Assembly: GCA_026003395.1 (NCBI GenBank)
Contig: BPHE01000002.1
Coordinates: forward strand, 186,001-250,000
Length of the DNA: 64,000 bases
Direction: 5' to 3'
Source: Vicingaceae bacterium
Lineage (GTDB): Bacteria; Bacteroidota; Bacteroidia; Flavobacteriales_E; Vicingaceae
Of this stretch, positions 53,618 to 63,416 are shown in pieces. The notes below the pieces were generated by a model. That model was not told the origin of the DNA. It did not search any database and saw only the letters and a program-made list of their open reading frames with translations. Both the position numbers and the translations under genes were made by a program. The stretch's first letter is position 1; every line of letters begins with the position of its first letter.

Positions 53618-54582
53618 CTTATTGTACGGAACCTTCTTCTTTTTGGTTTACAATCGAATTTAATTCCTATGGAAATCTCGTGCGACCCCGCAGTTTTCAT
53701 GGTAAGTTTAGATACTGTTATGTCATAGCTGTAACCGAACTTAAAATTGTCGGAATCAAACCCCAACAACGCTATAAATGAATCCTTGGCACGGTACCAC
53801 AGCCCGCCAACCATAGCCCCTTTCGAATAATACATTCCAAAAAGAAATTGCCGGAATGGTCCCTGTTGCCAAAACAAAATATTTGGAGAAAATTTTGCCG
53901 GTTCTCCTTTCGATTCTATGGGCAATGCAGCGCCGGCATGAAAAGTATATTTTCTGGGCAATTTGGCAATTGCAGAGTTGGGATTTAAGATACCCTCGAT
54001 GGGTTCTGTCAGATGTTGGGCAGCAAATCCGACAAAATATATATCGGTGTAAGCCAACACTCCGGCTGAAAAATCTGCAACACTCGATAAGTTTGCTCCC
54101 TGTTGTTGTTGAGTGGTGTATACAAAACCTCTTCTTGGGTCGATCATATCACCAAAAGTCAGTTTAGACCAATCTATTGATTTTTGTTGCCAAGCACCTT
54201 GCACCCCAAATTTTAATGAAAACTTACGATTAACAGGCAAATGATATGAATAAAACAAGCTGGCGTTGGTGGTTCGCAAAGTTTTTCCGGCAATGTCTGT
54301 CCAAACCTGCAACCCTACCCCTCCTGCCAAAGCATCAACATGTTGATCGTAGGAAGCAACATAAGTAACAAAACTTCCGGGAATATTGGGCCATTGATTT
54401 CTATAATTGAAAACAAGACGCGGACATCTGAGTACTCCGGCAAACGCAGGATTTAAATATAACGGATTGGCATAAAATTGTGTGAATTCAGGGTCTTGGG
54501 CCTTAATTCCCGGCACCTTTTCCCCATTTGTGAAAATTAACCAAATAGCCAACAATATAGCAAGTAGCTTACTGATTTTCAT
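53602..54582 (-). CDS. PorP/SprF family type IX secretion system membrane protein
   Basis: Encodes 326 residues from the ATG at 54582; upstream in-frame codons add an unlikely N-terminus. A signal peptide ends near residue 28 (AQ). The body is a beta-barrel-type outer membrane protein opening with DPEFTQFYANPLYLNPAFAG, the hallmark of the PorP/SprF family, followed by alternating aromatic strands. The C-terminus (DCKPKRRRFRTISCPSF) has an odd Cys and basic run. Members assist export or anchoring of specific T9SS cargo. It is divergent from porU and 37 bases upstream of gldJ. Confidence 0.88.
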   Translation of the reverse strand: MKISKLLAILLAIWLIFTNGEKVPGIKAQDPEFTQFYANPLYLNPAFAGVLRCPRLVFNYRNQWPNIPGSFVTYVASYDQHVDALAGGVGLQVWTDIAGKTLRTTNASLFYSYHLPVNRKFSLKFGVQGAWQQKSIDWSKLTFGDMIDPRRGFVYTTQQQQGANLSSVADFSAGVLAYTDIYFVGFAAQHLTEPIEGILNPNSAIAKLPRKYTFHAGAALPIESKGEPAKFSPNILFWQQGPFRQFLFGMYYSKGAMVGGLWYRAKDSFIALLGFDSDNFKFGYSYDITVSKLTMKTAGSHEISIGIKFDCKPKRRRFRTISCPSF

Positions 54583-54711
54583 AAACTTAACTAAATAATT
54601 TAATTGCAAAACAATTTTCAAATATAAAAAAAAATAATATTTACACAATAAATATGCTTTTTCATCGTCAATTTAATGTAATTTTATGCAGTCAAACATA
54701 CTTTAATTTCT

Positions 54712-57700
54712 ATGTATATTAATGTTATAAATCAAAAAAAATTGTTTTTACATCAACCGCTAAGTATTATTATATTTTTTTGTTTCATTTTTTTACTTGT
54801 TTACGAAATAAATGCTCAAAAGTTATACTCTAAAAAAATTTCCCCTCAATATGTCACCGGATGGGAAATTGACGCAAAAAGTCCCCAACCTTTCAAAGGC
54901 AATAATATTGGATATAAAATGACAGGGAATCTGTCCGTGCCTTTTTTAATGCATGCTTTCGAATCACCGGACAAAATCATTCAATCTTTTCAATTATCCA
55001 ACGAAACTTGGGAAAATATTCCTGATTCGTTAACTCTTTTTTTACAACCATGGACGAAAATTATTGATACAATGCCTGCTTTTCGTTTAAGTTATGGACG
55101 TAGTAATAAAAATTGGATTAGTTACATAGAAATATTCCCTATCAGATATCAAAACAAACAATGGCAGATATTATCAAGTTACGACATCATTCCTCAGTGG
55201 AAATCATCTCCCAAATTCTCCTCTTCTTTCCAAGAAAAATATGCATCTAACTCAGTATTGTCGGGTGGTCAGTGGTATAAATTCGGTGTAACCCAAAATG
55301 GCTTATATACTATTGATTATTTTAAATTGAAGTCATGGGGCATCGATATAGAAAATATCAATCCACAAACGATCAAAATTTATACACATCTGCCCGGACA
55401 ATTGCCTTATACAAACAATAATCAGGTAGTAGACGATCTGGTTGAGATGCCCATTTTTGTTTATGGAGAAAGTGATCAAAAGTTTGATCCCGGGGATTAT
55501 ATTTTATTTGCCGGTTATAGCCCTGTAAGATGGGTCTATAACAGTTTTTACCAAATGTTTGTAGCCGAATCGCATGAATTTTGCGATACTACATATTACT
55601 TTCTCACTTTTGAAGGTACTCCCGGTAAAAGAATTGCTGCGGTAGATTATTCAAATCTAACAACTAATGCCAACATATCCGGTTTTTATGATTTTATATT
55701 GGAAGAAAAAAATTTGACCAATTTTTTAAAATCCGGGAAACTTTGGGTAGGAGATCTGTTTGATGTTCAAAATGAATATAATTATACATTTGCCGCACCC
55801 AATATAGATCCCAACAAACCGGTTAAAGCATTGATAGAAGTTTATGCACGTTCAACATATCCGTCCGGCTCTTCATTTACAATTCAATATCCGGGTGGTT
55901 CGACCAATATCAATGTTTTAAAGGTATCCGGTGGTTCATATGACAATTATGCCAATGGGGCAAACTCATTAATTACTTTCAACACAGGTTCCAATCCTTA
56001 TGTCATAAAAATTACATATAACAAACCTCAAAGCTCCGATCGAGGCTGGTTAGACAGAATTTGCATCAATCAATACAGAACGTTGAATATGCAGGGAACT
56101 GAAATGTTCATTCATGCCACCGAAAATATCGGACCCGGCAACGCCAATCTTTATACCATTACCGGACTAACGTCACCTCCTGAAGTATGGGATGTCACAC
56201 TACCCTGGGATATTAAAAAACTACAAGGTACCTATCAAAATTTTTCTTTTACTTTCAAAGCACCCTCGGATACTATCCGGAAATTTATTATTTTCACTCA
56301 ACCAACCGCAAATAAAAAAATTTATTTTTCGGGAAAAATCGAAAATCAAAATCTGCATGCGCATTCACCGGTCAATTATCTTATTATAACCCCCTCAAAA
56401 TTTGTTGAAGATTTGACAGAATTAGAACAGTTTTACAACAACAAAGGAATTTCCACCCGTGTAGTGGCAATCGAAAAAATATACAATGAATATTCTGCCG
56501 GAGCCGTTGATATTATGGCTATCAGACATTATATCCGGCACATATACAAAAAAGGAATACAACAAAATATTCCATTGCAATATGTGCTTTTGGCAGGAGA
56601 CGGAAGTTATGACAATAAAAATTACAGAGGTTCCGGATTGAATCTTATTCCGACTTACCAATCTCCTCAATCTGTCAATCCGATAGGGTCTTATTCATCT
56701 GATGATTTTTATGCTGTATTGGACGACAACGAAGGGCTCTTTTCTGAAAACCCTCCATATGATGTCGTAGATATTGGAGTAGGTCGTTGGCCTGTAAAAA
56801 ATTCACAGGAAATAAAAAACATTATCAAAAAAATTAAAACATATAACTCCACCACTACCTTGGGCGATTGGAGAAATCTATTAACTTTTGTGGCAGATGA
56901 TGAAGACGGAAATATTCATATGAGTGATGCCAATTCTTTGACCACTTTGGTGCAGAGTAAAGACAAATCTTTCAATATCGACAAAATTTATTTCGACAGT
57001 TTCCAACAGGAGACAACCCCCGGAGGGCAACGCTATCCCGAAGTAAATAAAAAAATCAACGAAAATGTCAACAAAGGTTCTTTAATTTTCAATTATACCG
57101 GACATGGTGGCGAAGTGGGATGGGCCCATGAAAGAGTGTTAGGATTAAATGATATTTTTTCATGGAATAACTTGCAAAAATTAACCTTGTTTTTCACGGC
57201 CACATGTGAGTTCTCTCGGTGGGATGATCCTTCCCGGACCTCTGCCGGAGAATATTGTTTATTGAATGAAAATGGCGGAGCCATTGCCCTGCTTTCTACC
57301 ACAAGGCTGGTTTACTCTTCGCCCAACAAACAACTCAACCAATTGTTTTATGATTATGTTTTTGCACCCGTCAACGGAAGAAAAAGAACAATAGGTGAAG
57401 TATATTATGAAATAAAAAAAATCAGGGCCTCTGATCTCAATGCAAGAAACTTTTCTCTTGTGGGTGATCCGGCAATCACTTTAAATTTCCCGAAATACTT
57501 TATCAATGTCACGGAAATAAATGGAAAGCCGGCCAATCAAGTGGATACAATCAGAGCATTGAGCAAAGTTACTATTAAAGGAGTCGTTCAAGATACCTTA
57601 CCCGGGGGCGTTTATCAAACATTGACGCAATTTAACGGTGTGCTTTATCCCACGATTTTTGACAAAGAAAAAACCATTCAAACACTCAACAATGATGGAA

Positions 57701-58578
57701 ATGGTGTATTTACCTATAAACAATATATCAACAAAATTTTCAAAGGAAAAGTAAGCGTCAAAAACGGTGAATTTGAATTTTCTTTTGTCGTGCCAAAAGA
57801 TATTGACTATAATTTTGGTCCCGGCAGGGCTTCATTTTATGGGGATAACGGAATTATTGATGCCTCCGGATTTTTCGAGAATTTTATAATCGGTGGGTAT
57901 GACACAACCTCACAAAGCGACAATCAAGGGCCGGATATCAATGTTTTTATGAACGACGAAAAATTTGTTTCGGGAGGCATTACTGACGAAAACCCATTGT
58001 TATTGGTACATTTATTTGATGAAAACGGTATCAATATGACCGGCAACGGAATAGGTCACGATATTATAGGCATACTTGACAACAAAACCAACGAACCGAT
58101 TGTATTAAACGACTACTATGAAGCTGATCTTGACAGCTATCAAAGCGGCAAAGTGAAATATCCTTTCAAAAATCTTACCGAAGGTGAACACACATTGAAA
58201 GTAAGGGCATGGGATGTATATAACAATGTATCGGAAAAAGAAATTACATTTAAAGTGGTGAAAAAAAGAGACATTGAATTACAAAATGTATTGAATTATC
58301 CCAATCCTTTTACTACCCATACTACTTTTTGGTTTCAACACAACCAGGCGGGCCAGCCATTACACATATTGATACAGATTTACACAGTAACCGGCAGAGT
58401 AGTGAAAACTATTCAAAAAGACATCATTGCCGACGGTTATCTGGTCAATTCCATTGAATGGGATGGACGTGATGACTTTGGCGAGAGATTGGGGCGGGGG
58501 GTTTATCTGTATAAATTGACAGTTTTATCCGGAAATGGAACACAGGCTGAAAAAATTGAAAAATTGGTAATTTTGTAA
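54712..58578 (+). CDS. porU: Type IX secretion system sortase PorU
   Basis: Encodes 1288 residues. An N-terminal signal-anchor-like hydrophobic segment (about 14-36) is followed by a domain to about 560 and a C25 gingipain-like protease domain. The catalytic His is His798 (TGHGGEVGW) and Cys is Cys832 (TATCEFSRWDD). The end is a T9SS-type CTD: YPNPFTTHTTF, then GVYLYKLT. PorU removes the CTD signal from cargo and attaches it to the cell surface. porV follows after 74 bases. Confidence 0.93.
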   Translation: MYINVINQKKLFLHQPLSIIIFFCFIFLLVYEINAQKLYSKKISPQYVTGWEIDAKSPQPFKGNNIGYKMTGNLSVPFLMHAFESPDKIIQSFQLSNETWENIPDSLTLFLQPWTKIIDTMPAFRLSYGRSNKNWISYIEIFPIRYQNKQWQILSSYDIIPQWKSSPKFSSSFQEKYASNSVLSGGQWYKFGVTQNGLYTIDYFKLKSWGIDIENINPQTIKIYTHLPGQLPYTNNNQVVDDLVEMPIFVYGESDQKFDPGDYILFAGYSPVRWVYNSFYQMFVAESHEFCDTTYYFLTFEGTPGKRIAAVDYSNLTTNANISGFYDFILEEKNLTNFLKSGKLWVGDLFDVQNEYNYTFAAPNIDPNKPVKALIEVYARSTYPSGSSFTIQYPGGSTNINVLKVSGGSYDNYANGANSLITFNTGSNPYVIKITYNKPQSSDRGWLDRICINQYRTLNMQGTEMFIHATENIGPGNANLYTITGLTSPPEVWDVTLPWDIKKLQGTYQNFSFTFKAPSDTIRKFIIFTQPTANKKIYFSGKIENQNLHAHSPVNYLIITPSKFVEDLTELEQFYNNKGISTRVVAIEKIYNEYSAGAVDIMAIRHYIRHIYKKGIQQNIPLQYVLLAGDGSYDNKNYRGSGLNLIPTYQSPQSVNPIGSYSSDDFYAVLDDNEGLFSENPPYDVVDIGVGRWPVKNSQEIKNIIKKIKTYNSTTTLGDWRNLLTFVADDEDGNIHMSDANSLTTLVQSKDKSFNIDKIYFDSFQQETTPGGQRYPEVNKKINENVNKGSLIFNYTGHGGEVGWAHERVLGLNDIFSWNNLQKLTLFFTATCEFSRWDDPSRTSAGEYCLLNENGGAIALLSTTRLVYSSPNKQLNQLFYDYVFAPVNGRKRTIGEVYYEIKKIRASDLNARNFSLVGDPAITLNFPKYFINVTEINGKPANQVDTIRALSKVTIKGVVQDTLPGGVYQTLTQFNGVLYPTIFDKEKTIQTLNNDGNGVFTYKQYINKIFKGKVSVKNGEFEFSFVVPKDIDYNFGPGRASFYGDNGIIDASGFFENFIIGGYDTTSQSDNQGPDINVFMNDEKFVSGGITDENPLLLVHLFDENGINMTGNGIGHDIIGILDNKTNEPIVLNDYYEADLDSYQSGKVKYPFKNLTEGEHTLKVRAWDVYNNVSEKEITFKVVKKRDIELQNVLNYPNPFTTHTTFWFQHNQAGQPLHILIQIYTVTGRVVKTIQKDIIADGYLVNSIEWDGRDDFGERLGRGVYLYKLTVLSGNGTQAEKIEKLVIL

Positions 58579-58652
58579 AATAATTTTTTTAAAAATTCGT
58601 TTGTTATTCGGAAATTTGTACAACTCAAATTTATAATATTCATACAATCATT

Positions 58653-59882
58653 ATGAAAAGAAACATCTTATTTTCTCTTGTTGCATCAGCTTTTGCGTTT
58701 AACACAAACATCAACGCCCAAGTATCATCAACCAGCTTACGCAACGATACGTTACAACTCAACACCATTACTACTGCAGTGCCTTTTTTGTTAATCACCC
58801 CTGACTCCCGTTCCGGTGGCATGGGGGACGCAGGTACGGCAATCTCTGCCGATGCATTTGCCACGCATTGGAATGCTGCCAAATTGGTTTACGCCCCTAA
58901 AAAAGTGGGATTTGGTTTTGGATATACTCCTTGGCTCAGGCAATTGGTACCTGATATCAATATGTTGTATCTTTCGGGATATACCCAATTGGACAAAATG
59001 AGTGCCTTCGGTGGTTCTTTAAGGTATTTCACATTGGGCAACATTACTTTCACCGACCAAACCGGCAATACAATTGGTCAATTCAAACCCAATGAATTTG
59101 CCATAAACTTCGTATATTCCAGAAAACTATCCGATAATTTTTCAGGTGGCGTCTCGGCTAAGTATATCAACTCCAACTTGACCAACGGTATAACTGCCAA
59201 CGGCACTGCCACAAAAGCAGGACAGGCATTTGCCGTTGACCTTTCGGGATATTATAATAATGATGATGTCAAAATTTTTGACCGTGATGGTTCTTTTGCT
59301 TTCGGCGTCGTAATTTCCAATATCGGTAACAAAATATCTTATACAGACAACGTAGAAAAAGATTTCTTACCGATGAATTTGAGAATCGGACAGGCAACTA
59401 CCATCAAATTTGATGATTATAACAAATTGACTTTTGCTTTAGACCTCAATAAACTGTTAGTCCCAACTCCTCCAATTTATGCACGAGACAGCAATGGCAG
59501 CCGTATACCAGATGGTTCCGGCGGATATGTTATTGAAAAAGGAAAAAATCCCAACACTTCTGTACCCAATGCCATCATTCAGTCGTTTTACGATGCTCCG
59601 GGCGGATTCAAGGAAGAGTTGAGGGAAATCAACCTTTCGCCCGGACTGGAGTATTGGTACAATGATTTATTGGCTTTTCGCACCGGTTATTTTTATGAAC
59701 ATTATACAAAAGGTAACCGTCAATATCTCACTTTTGGCCTTGGAGTAAGATTTATGGCATTAGGTATTGATGCTTCCTATCTGATATCCACAACTCAACG
59801 TAATCCTCTGGCCAATACTTTGAGAATCTCATTGACATTAAATATGAATTCTTTCAGTTCCGATAATACGTCCAATCAATGA
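58653..59882 (+). CDS. porV: Type IX secretion system outer membrane shuttle PorV (LptO)
   Basis: Encodes 409 residues. A signal peptide ends near residue 22 (INAQ). The mature part is a FadL-like barrel: FLLITPDSRSGGMGDAGTA near the start, then THWNAAKLVYAP. The C-terminus is rich in aromatic beta strands (TYFL-like, RTGYFYEHY). PorV carries CTD proteins from the translocon to PorU. The 3' end overlaps ispF by 4 bases. Confidence 0.93.
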   Translation: MKRNILFSLVASAFAFNTNINAQVSSTSLRNDTLQLNTITTAVPFLLITPDSRSGGMGDAGTAISADAFATHWNAAKLVYAPKKVGFGFGYTPWLRQLVPDINMLYLSGYTQLDKMSAFGGSLRYFTLGNITFTDQTGNTIGQFKPNEFAINFVYSRKLSDNFSGGVSAKYINSNLTNGITANGTATKAGQAFAVDLSGYYNNDDVKIFDRDGSFAFGVVISNIGNKISYTDNVEKDFLPMNLRIGQATTIKFDDYNKLTFALDLNKLLVPTPPIYARDSNGSRIPDGSGGYVIEKGKNPNTSVPNAIIQSFYDAPGGFKEELREINLSPGLEYWYNDLLAFRTGYFYEHYTKGNRQYLTFGLGVRFMALGIDASYLISTTQRNPLANTLRISLTLNMNSFSSDNTSNQ

Positions 59883-60367
59883 TGTTCCCGGATTTTCGCG
59901 TTGGTTTTGGTTATGATGTTCATACTATTGAACCGGGTCGAAAATTATTTTTAGGAGGAGTTGAATTTGACGCTCCTTTTGGCTTGAAGGGACATTCTGA
60001 TGCGGATGTGCTTATTCATGCTATTTGTGATGCCTTATTGGGAGCAGCAAACCTGAGAGACATTGGATACCATTTCCCACCCGGCGACGCTAAATTCAAA
60101 AACATTGATTCCAAAATATTGCTGAAAGAAGTGGTAGCATTACTACAAAATACCGGTTTTGCTATACAAAACATAGATTCCACAATTTGTGCCGAAGAAC
60201 CTAAAATCAATCCCAGAATACCCGAAATGCAAAAAACTTTAGGAGAAATTATGCAAATCGATTCTTCAAAAATATCCATCAAAGCTACAACCAACGAAAA
60301 AATTGGTTTTGTGGGACGCAAAGAAGGTATTTGTGCTTATGCCGTTTGTTTGATTTATAAAAATTAG
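59879..60367 (+). CDS. ispF: 2-C-methyl-D-erythritol 2,4-cyclodiphosphate synthase
   Basis: Encodes 162 residues. The metal-binding GYDVHTI (Asp-x-His) and GHSDADVLIHAICDALLGAA are diagnostic, with DIGYHFPPGD and the C-terminal TTNEKIGFVGRKEGI. It forms MEcPP in the non-mevalonate isoprenoid pathway. The start overlaps the porV stop (ATGA). An ATG at 59882 is an alternative start. This links isoprenoid synthesis to the porU-porV transcript by position only. Confidence 0.95.
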   Translation: MMFPDFRVGFGYDVHTIEPGRKLFLGGVEFDAPFGLKGHSDADVLIHAICDALLGAANLRDIGYHFPPGDAKFKNIDSKILLKEVVALLQNTGFAIQNIDSTICAEEPKINPRIPEMQKTLGEIMQIDSSKISIKATTNEKIGFVGRKEGICAYAVCLIYKN

Positions 60368-60370
60368 CTC

Positions 60371-61030
60371 TTATTCAAAGGTATATTGCACACTTAAGAT
60401 ATAATTGGTCCAGGGATTCTTCACATTTCTTTCCCTTTCAATAATAAATCCTCCTGAAATAAAATTTCTTTTGTCTATTTTATATTCCAAACTGAAATAA
60501 AATCTTGTTCGGTCCAATAGTTTCAACTTAGGATTGTTTATAGGATAATAATACTCCCATGCAATTCCTCCGGTCAGATCCTCAAAAGATTTTTCCACTC
60601 CGATTTTTTGCCTGAAATACCACTCAAAAACAGGAGTATCGGCAGTTGTTTGAATTCTGAACCGGTTATTAAACTGCCATTCATCTGCTTTTAATCTAAA
60701 ATTTAGATCCGTATGGATACGGTGCCGATGATAATATCCTCTTTCTATGTTGTATTTCAGTGAGTAACGATAATTTAAATCAGCACTGAACCAATCGGAC
60801 AATCGTTTGCCTAAAGAAAACTGTGTCAACAAATTATCCAATCTCGAGTAATTTTCTTTTAATCTTAACTCTTCGGTGATTGAGAACTTCCACTTATCCG
60901 GTAAATCAAACGATTTCGAAAATGCTATCCATAGATTGGCATCGTTCACTTGTGAACGTAGCTCCGGAATGAAAAAGCATATATAACAACTAAAAAAAAA
61001 GCAAAGAATCCGATATTTATGCATTTTCAT
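60371..61030 (-). CDS. DUF2490 domain protein (outer membrane barrel)
   Basis: Encodes 219 residues (217 from ATG 61024). A signal peptide ends near residue 28. The rest is a small beta-barrel with alternating aromatic and charged strands (WKFSITEELRLKENY, WFSADLNYRYSL, LSVQYTFE at the end), as in DUF2490. The last aromatic residue suits insertion by BAM. It is the last gene of the minus-strand cluster with DUF4956 and VTC genes. The function is unknown. Confidence 0.8.
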   Translation of the reverse strand: MKMHKYRILCFFFSCYICFFIPELRSQVNDANLWIAFSKSFDLPDKWKFSITEELRLKENYSRLDNLLTQFSLGKRLSDWFSADLNYRYSLKYNIERGYYHRHRIHTDLNFRLKADEWQFNNRFRIQTTADTPVFEWYFRQKIGVEKSFEDLTGGIAWEYYYPINNPKLKLLDRTRFYFSLEYKIDKRNFISGGFIIERERNVKNPWTNYILSVQYTFE

Positions 61031-61045
61031 GAGTTAATAGTAGTG

Positions 61046-61723
61046 TTAATCTTGGCTATTGCTATCACTAATAGAATCGTCATCGGTTAATACTGAAAGC
61101 TTTTCTTCATAATAAAATACATACAACGTTGCGGTTTCACGGACCAGGTCAATTTTTCCAAGCACAACTTTATGAATGTTCAATCCTGTGCGTTTTTTTA
61201 AATCTTCCAACAACTCAGCATATCTTTCAGGTTTGATCAATTCAATATTGTCATATAAAATCATTTTGCGGTTTTCGTGAGTGATCAACCAAACCTTCTC
61301 GATTAAATAAGTAATAAAAATAATTGAAAAATTAGTAAAAAATAACTCCAAATAACTTACCTTTTTGTTTGTCAAAGCATTGAGCACGGCAATGGCTATA
61401 ACAATAAATAAATAGGTCATTTCACGTATGGGAATGGATTCTGTCCGGTATCTCAATATGCCAAATACGGCAAACAGTCCAAAGGCAAAACCTATGCTCA
61501 ATTTGACATTACTCAAAAGGAAACATAGAAAGAATATCAATACATTAAATAAGAAATAAGTGAATAAGTAATCTTTTCTTTTCTGTACAGGATAATACAA
61601 CAATCTTACAATGATAAACACCACCAATAAATCAAAGAAAAATCTTACGGTCAATTCGCCAAAATCATCCCAATCGGCAAGTTTGTTGCCAAAAATTTTA
61701 TCGAGCAACAGATATGTTAACAT
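61046..61723 (-). CDS. DUF4956 membrane protein
   Basis: Encodes 225 residues. Four membrane helices lie in the first 150 residues, including the conserved FAFGLFAVFGILRYRTESIP loop, followed by a cytoplasmic domain of about 80 residues with an acidic end. The GxxRYRTE motif and length match DUF4956. The gene overlaps the VTC-domain gene by 26 bases. DUF4956 and VTC genes are often neighbours in bacteria, which suggests that the two products work together. Confidence 0.85.
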   Translation of the reverse strand: MLTYLLLDKIFGNKLADWDDFGELTVRFFFDLLVVFIIVRLLYYPVQKRKDYLFTYFLFNVLIFFLCFLLSNVKLSIGFAFGLFAVFGILRYRTESIPIREMTYLFIVIAIAVLNALTNKKVSYLELFFTNFSIIFITYLIEKVWLITHENRKMILYDNIELIKPERYAELLEDLKKRTGLNIHKVVLGKIDLVRETATLYVFYYEEKLSVLTDDDSISDSNSQD

Positions 61724-62471
61724 AGTTCAATCTTTTTAATATTTCCCTCAATTTCATGTGAAACCTGTTCTTTTTAATGTTTTCTGCAAGAAAATACAGA
61801 CCTAAAACATATTTACTGATTCCTTTTGGTGTAATGTGATATTCTTTCATCAAACGCATAAATGGAGACAAGCCCATGGATTTATCACGTTTCACCTCTG
61901 CGATGACCAGGTTTGACATTTGCATTTTTGAACCTTTGTATTCGAAAAAAAGATTCACATCAATTGTCAATCGTTCTTTTTTATTTTTATTAACCAAAGT
62001 GATTCTGTTAAAATGATTTTTCACCGATAATAACAATGGTTCTTCAATATGAAAATTATTTTGCTTCAAAAATTCTTTGATGGTTTGAACATCCGGTTCG
62101 TTCTGAAATGGTATGCGTTTTTTGATTGTCCGACCTTTATTGTTTTTAATTTTTATTTCCAGAAAAGCCGCATTACTGTCTAAGTATCTTCTCCAGCGTA
62201 TCTTAAAACGATTAGCTTTATCCTGATGGTGCATTAGAAATAGTTTTAATTGTGGCGTATCAAAATATTCGGTAGAATATTCCATGCACCGTTTTCCATT
62301 AATTTCAAGTACCTCATAATTTTCGTGAAGTTTAGGCAGTATTTCCAATAGTATCCGCTCGTCCATCACATATTTCAAGTCGGTTCTGTTGAGTAGTTTT
62401 ACCTCCTCAATCTGTTCGAGAGAAACAGCGTTAAATGATTTTAAAGTATTTTCCAATAAATGCAACTCCAC
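61698..62471 (-). CDS. VTC-domain protein (polyphosphate polymerase-like)
   Basis: Encodes 257 residues. The VTC tunnel residues are visible: NRTDLKYVMDE (Lys), YSTEYFDTPQLKLFLMHHQ, RFKIRWRRY (basic cluster), FLEIKIKNNKGRTIKKR and the acidic VIAEVKRDK. VTC4 in yeast makes polyphosphate from ATP through such a tunnel; bacterial members are not well characterised. The protein is probably cytoplasmic and attached to the membrane through DUF4956. It overlaps the DUF4956 gene by 26 bases. Confidence 0.85.
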   Translation of the reverse strand: MELHLLENTLKSFNAVSLEQIEEVKLLNRTDLKYVMDERILLEILPKLHENYEVLEINGKRCMEYSTEYFDTPQLKLFLMHHQDKANRFKIRWRRYLDSNAAFLEIKIKNNKGRTIKKRIPFQNEPDVQTIKEFLKQNNFHIEEPLLLSVKNHFNRITLVNKNKKERLTIDVNLFFEYKGSKMQMSNLVIAEVKRDKSMGLSPFMRLMKEYHITPKGISKYVLGLYFLAENIKKNRFHMKLREILKRLNYVNISVAR

Positions 62472-62479
62472 TATTTATT

Positions 62480-62959
62480 TTAATTTTTAAAATATTGGTA
62501 TGTATATTCCGTTTTTTCTATCAATTCCCCTTTACCGTTATAAACCATTTTTGATTTTTTCAATCCTTTCTCGTCATAAGCATATACAATTCTTTTCAGC
62601 AATTTTCCCTGAGAATCTTCTTTCAAAATTTCAATTTTTTGCCCTTTGTCATTATATTTATATGTGACAACTTCATTAATTTTAAGATTATCTCCTTTTT
62701 TAACTATTTCTTTGATCAAAAGCCCATCTTTATATTGATACTCAATAACTTTATTTGGTTTTAAATTTTTGTCGTAAAAAACTTGTTTTACTAAGTTTCC
62801 GGATGCATCGTAAAATTTTTCTTCTCTGTCTTTTTTTACAGGTTTATTTTTTTCATATTCCACCACATTCTCTTGCACTGATTTAACTTGAAACTGACCT
62901 TTTGACATCAAGCCGGTCATCAAAAAAACGAATACTAAAACGTATCTTGTCATACACAT
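62480..62959 (-). CDS. Secreted protein with YD-like repeats
   Basis: Encodes 159 residues (157 from ATG 62953). A signal peptide ends near residue 22. The body has about five short repeats of a Tyr-x-x-x-Gly-x-Leu type (EKFYDASGNLVKQVFYD, YKYNDKGQKIEILKED, YAYDEKGLKKSKMVY), like YD/RHS or MORN-like repeats. There is no enzymatic motif. It lies between a lipoprotein gene and the VTC gene on one transcript. Confidence 0.65.
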   Translation of the reverse strand: MCMTRYVLVFVFLMTGLMSKGQFQVKSVQENVVEYEKNKPVKKDREEKFYDASGNLVKQVFYDKNLKPNKVIEYQYKDGLLIKEIVKKGDNLKINEVVTYKYNDKGQKIEILKEDSQGKLLKRIVYAYDEKGLKKSKMVYNGKGELIEKTEYTYQYFKN

Positions 62960-62967
62960 TTGTTCTT

Positions 62968-63372
62968 TTATTTCACTATCACCAAATCAGGCACTTCTAT
63001 CACTTGATTTTTTCCCTGTATGGTCACTTCTTGCTTTACCACTTTCAGTCCTGATGGTTCTTGAAAAGTAGTATCTTTCGAATAAGCATATATTGTATAA
63101 ACTCCTGGTCTCAGATATTTAAATTCATAGCGTCCGTTGTAATCTGTTTTGAAGTCGTCATCATAAATATCATCCTCTTCGCCGTAAATAATAAAAACGT
63201 CTTCATCAGGTGCATAATATTGAGCTTTTAATTGTGTAAGTTCAGCATTGTAATCCAATGCGTAAACCCTTCCTCTGATGGTATTGTTGCCACCTACACC
63301 TTCTTCTTTTTTACAAGAAGTTATAATTGCTGTCAAAACAAATATGAATGACGTAATGCTTATTCTTGTCAT
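62968..63372 (-). CDS. Small lipoprotein with carboxypeptidase-regulatory-like fold
   Basis: Encodes 134 residues from the ATG at 63372 (63390 is also in frame). The lipobox is IITSC (Cys20). The rest has the CarboxypepD-reg-like pattern: GRVYALDYN near the start and YNGRYEFKYLRPGVYTIYAYSKD in the middle, a surface-exposed beta sandwich. A good promoter precedes it. The function is unknown. Confidence 0.7.
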   Translation of the reverse strand: MTRISITSFIFVLTAIITSCKKEEGVGGNNTIRGRVYALDYNAELTQLKAQYYAPDEDVFIIYGEEDDIYDDDFKTDYNGRYEFKYLRPGVYTIYAYSKDTTFQEPSGLKVVKQEVTIQGKNQVIEVPDLVIVK

Positions 63373-63387
63373 TGCCACAATTTTAAG

Positions 63388-63416
63388 CAAATGTAAAATT
63401 TTTGTTAAATATCAAT
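63388..63416 (-). promoter_or_regulatory. Possible promoter for the small lipoprotein gene
   Basis: On the minus strand ATTG (63416-63413), a 17-base spacer and TACATTTG (63395-63388) fit the -33 / -7 consensus. The -33 box overlaps the stop codon of the CotH-like gene. The start codon is 15 bases downstream. Confidence 0.5.
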
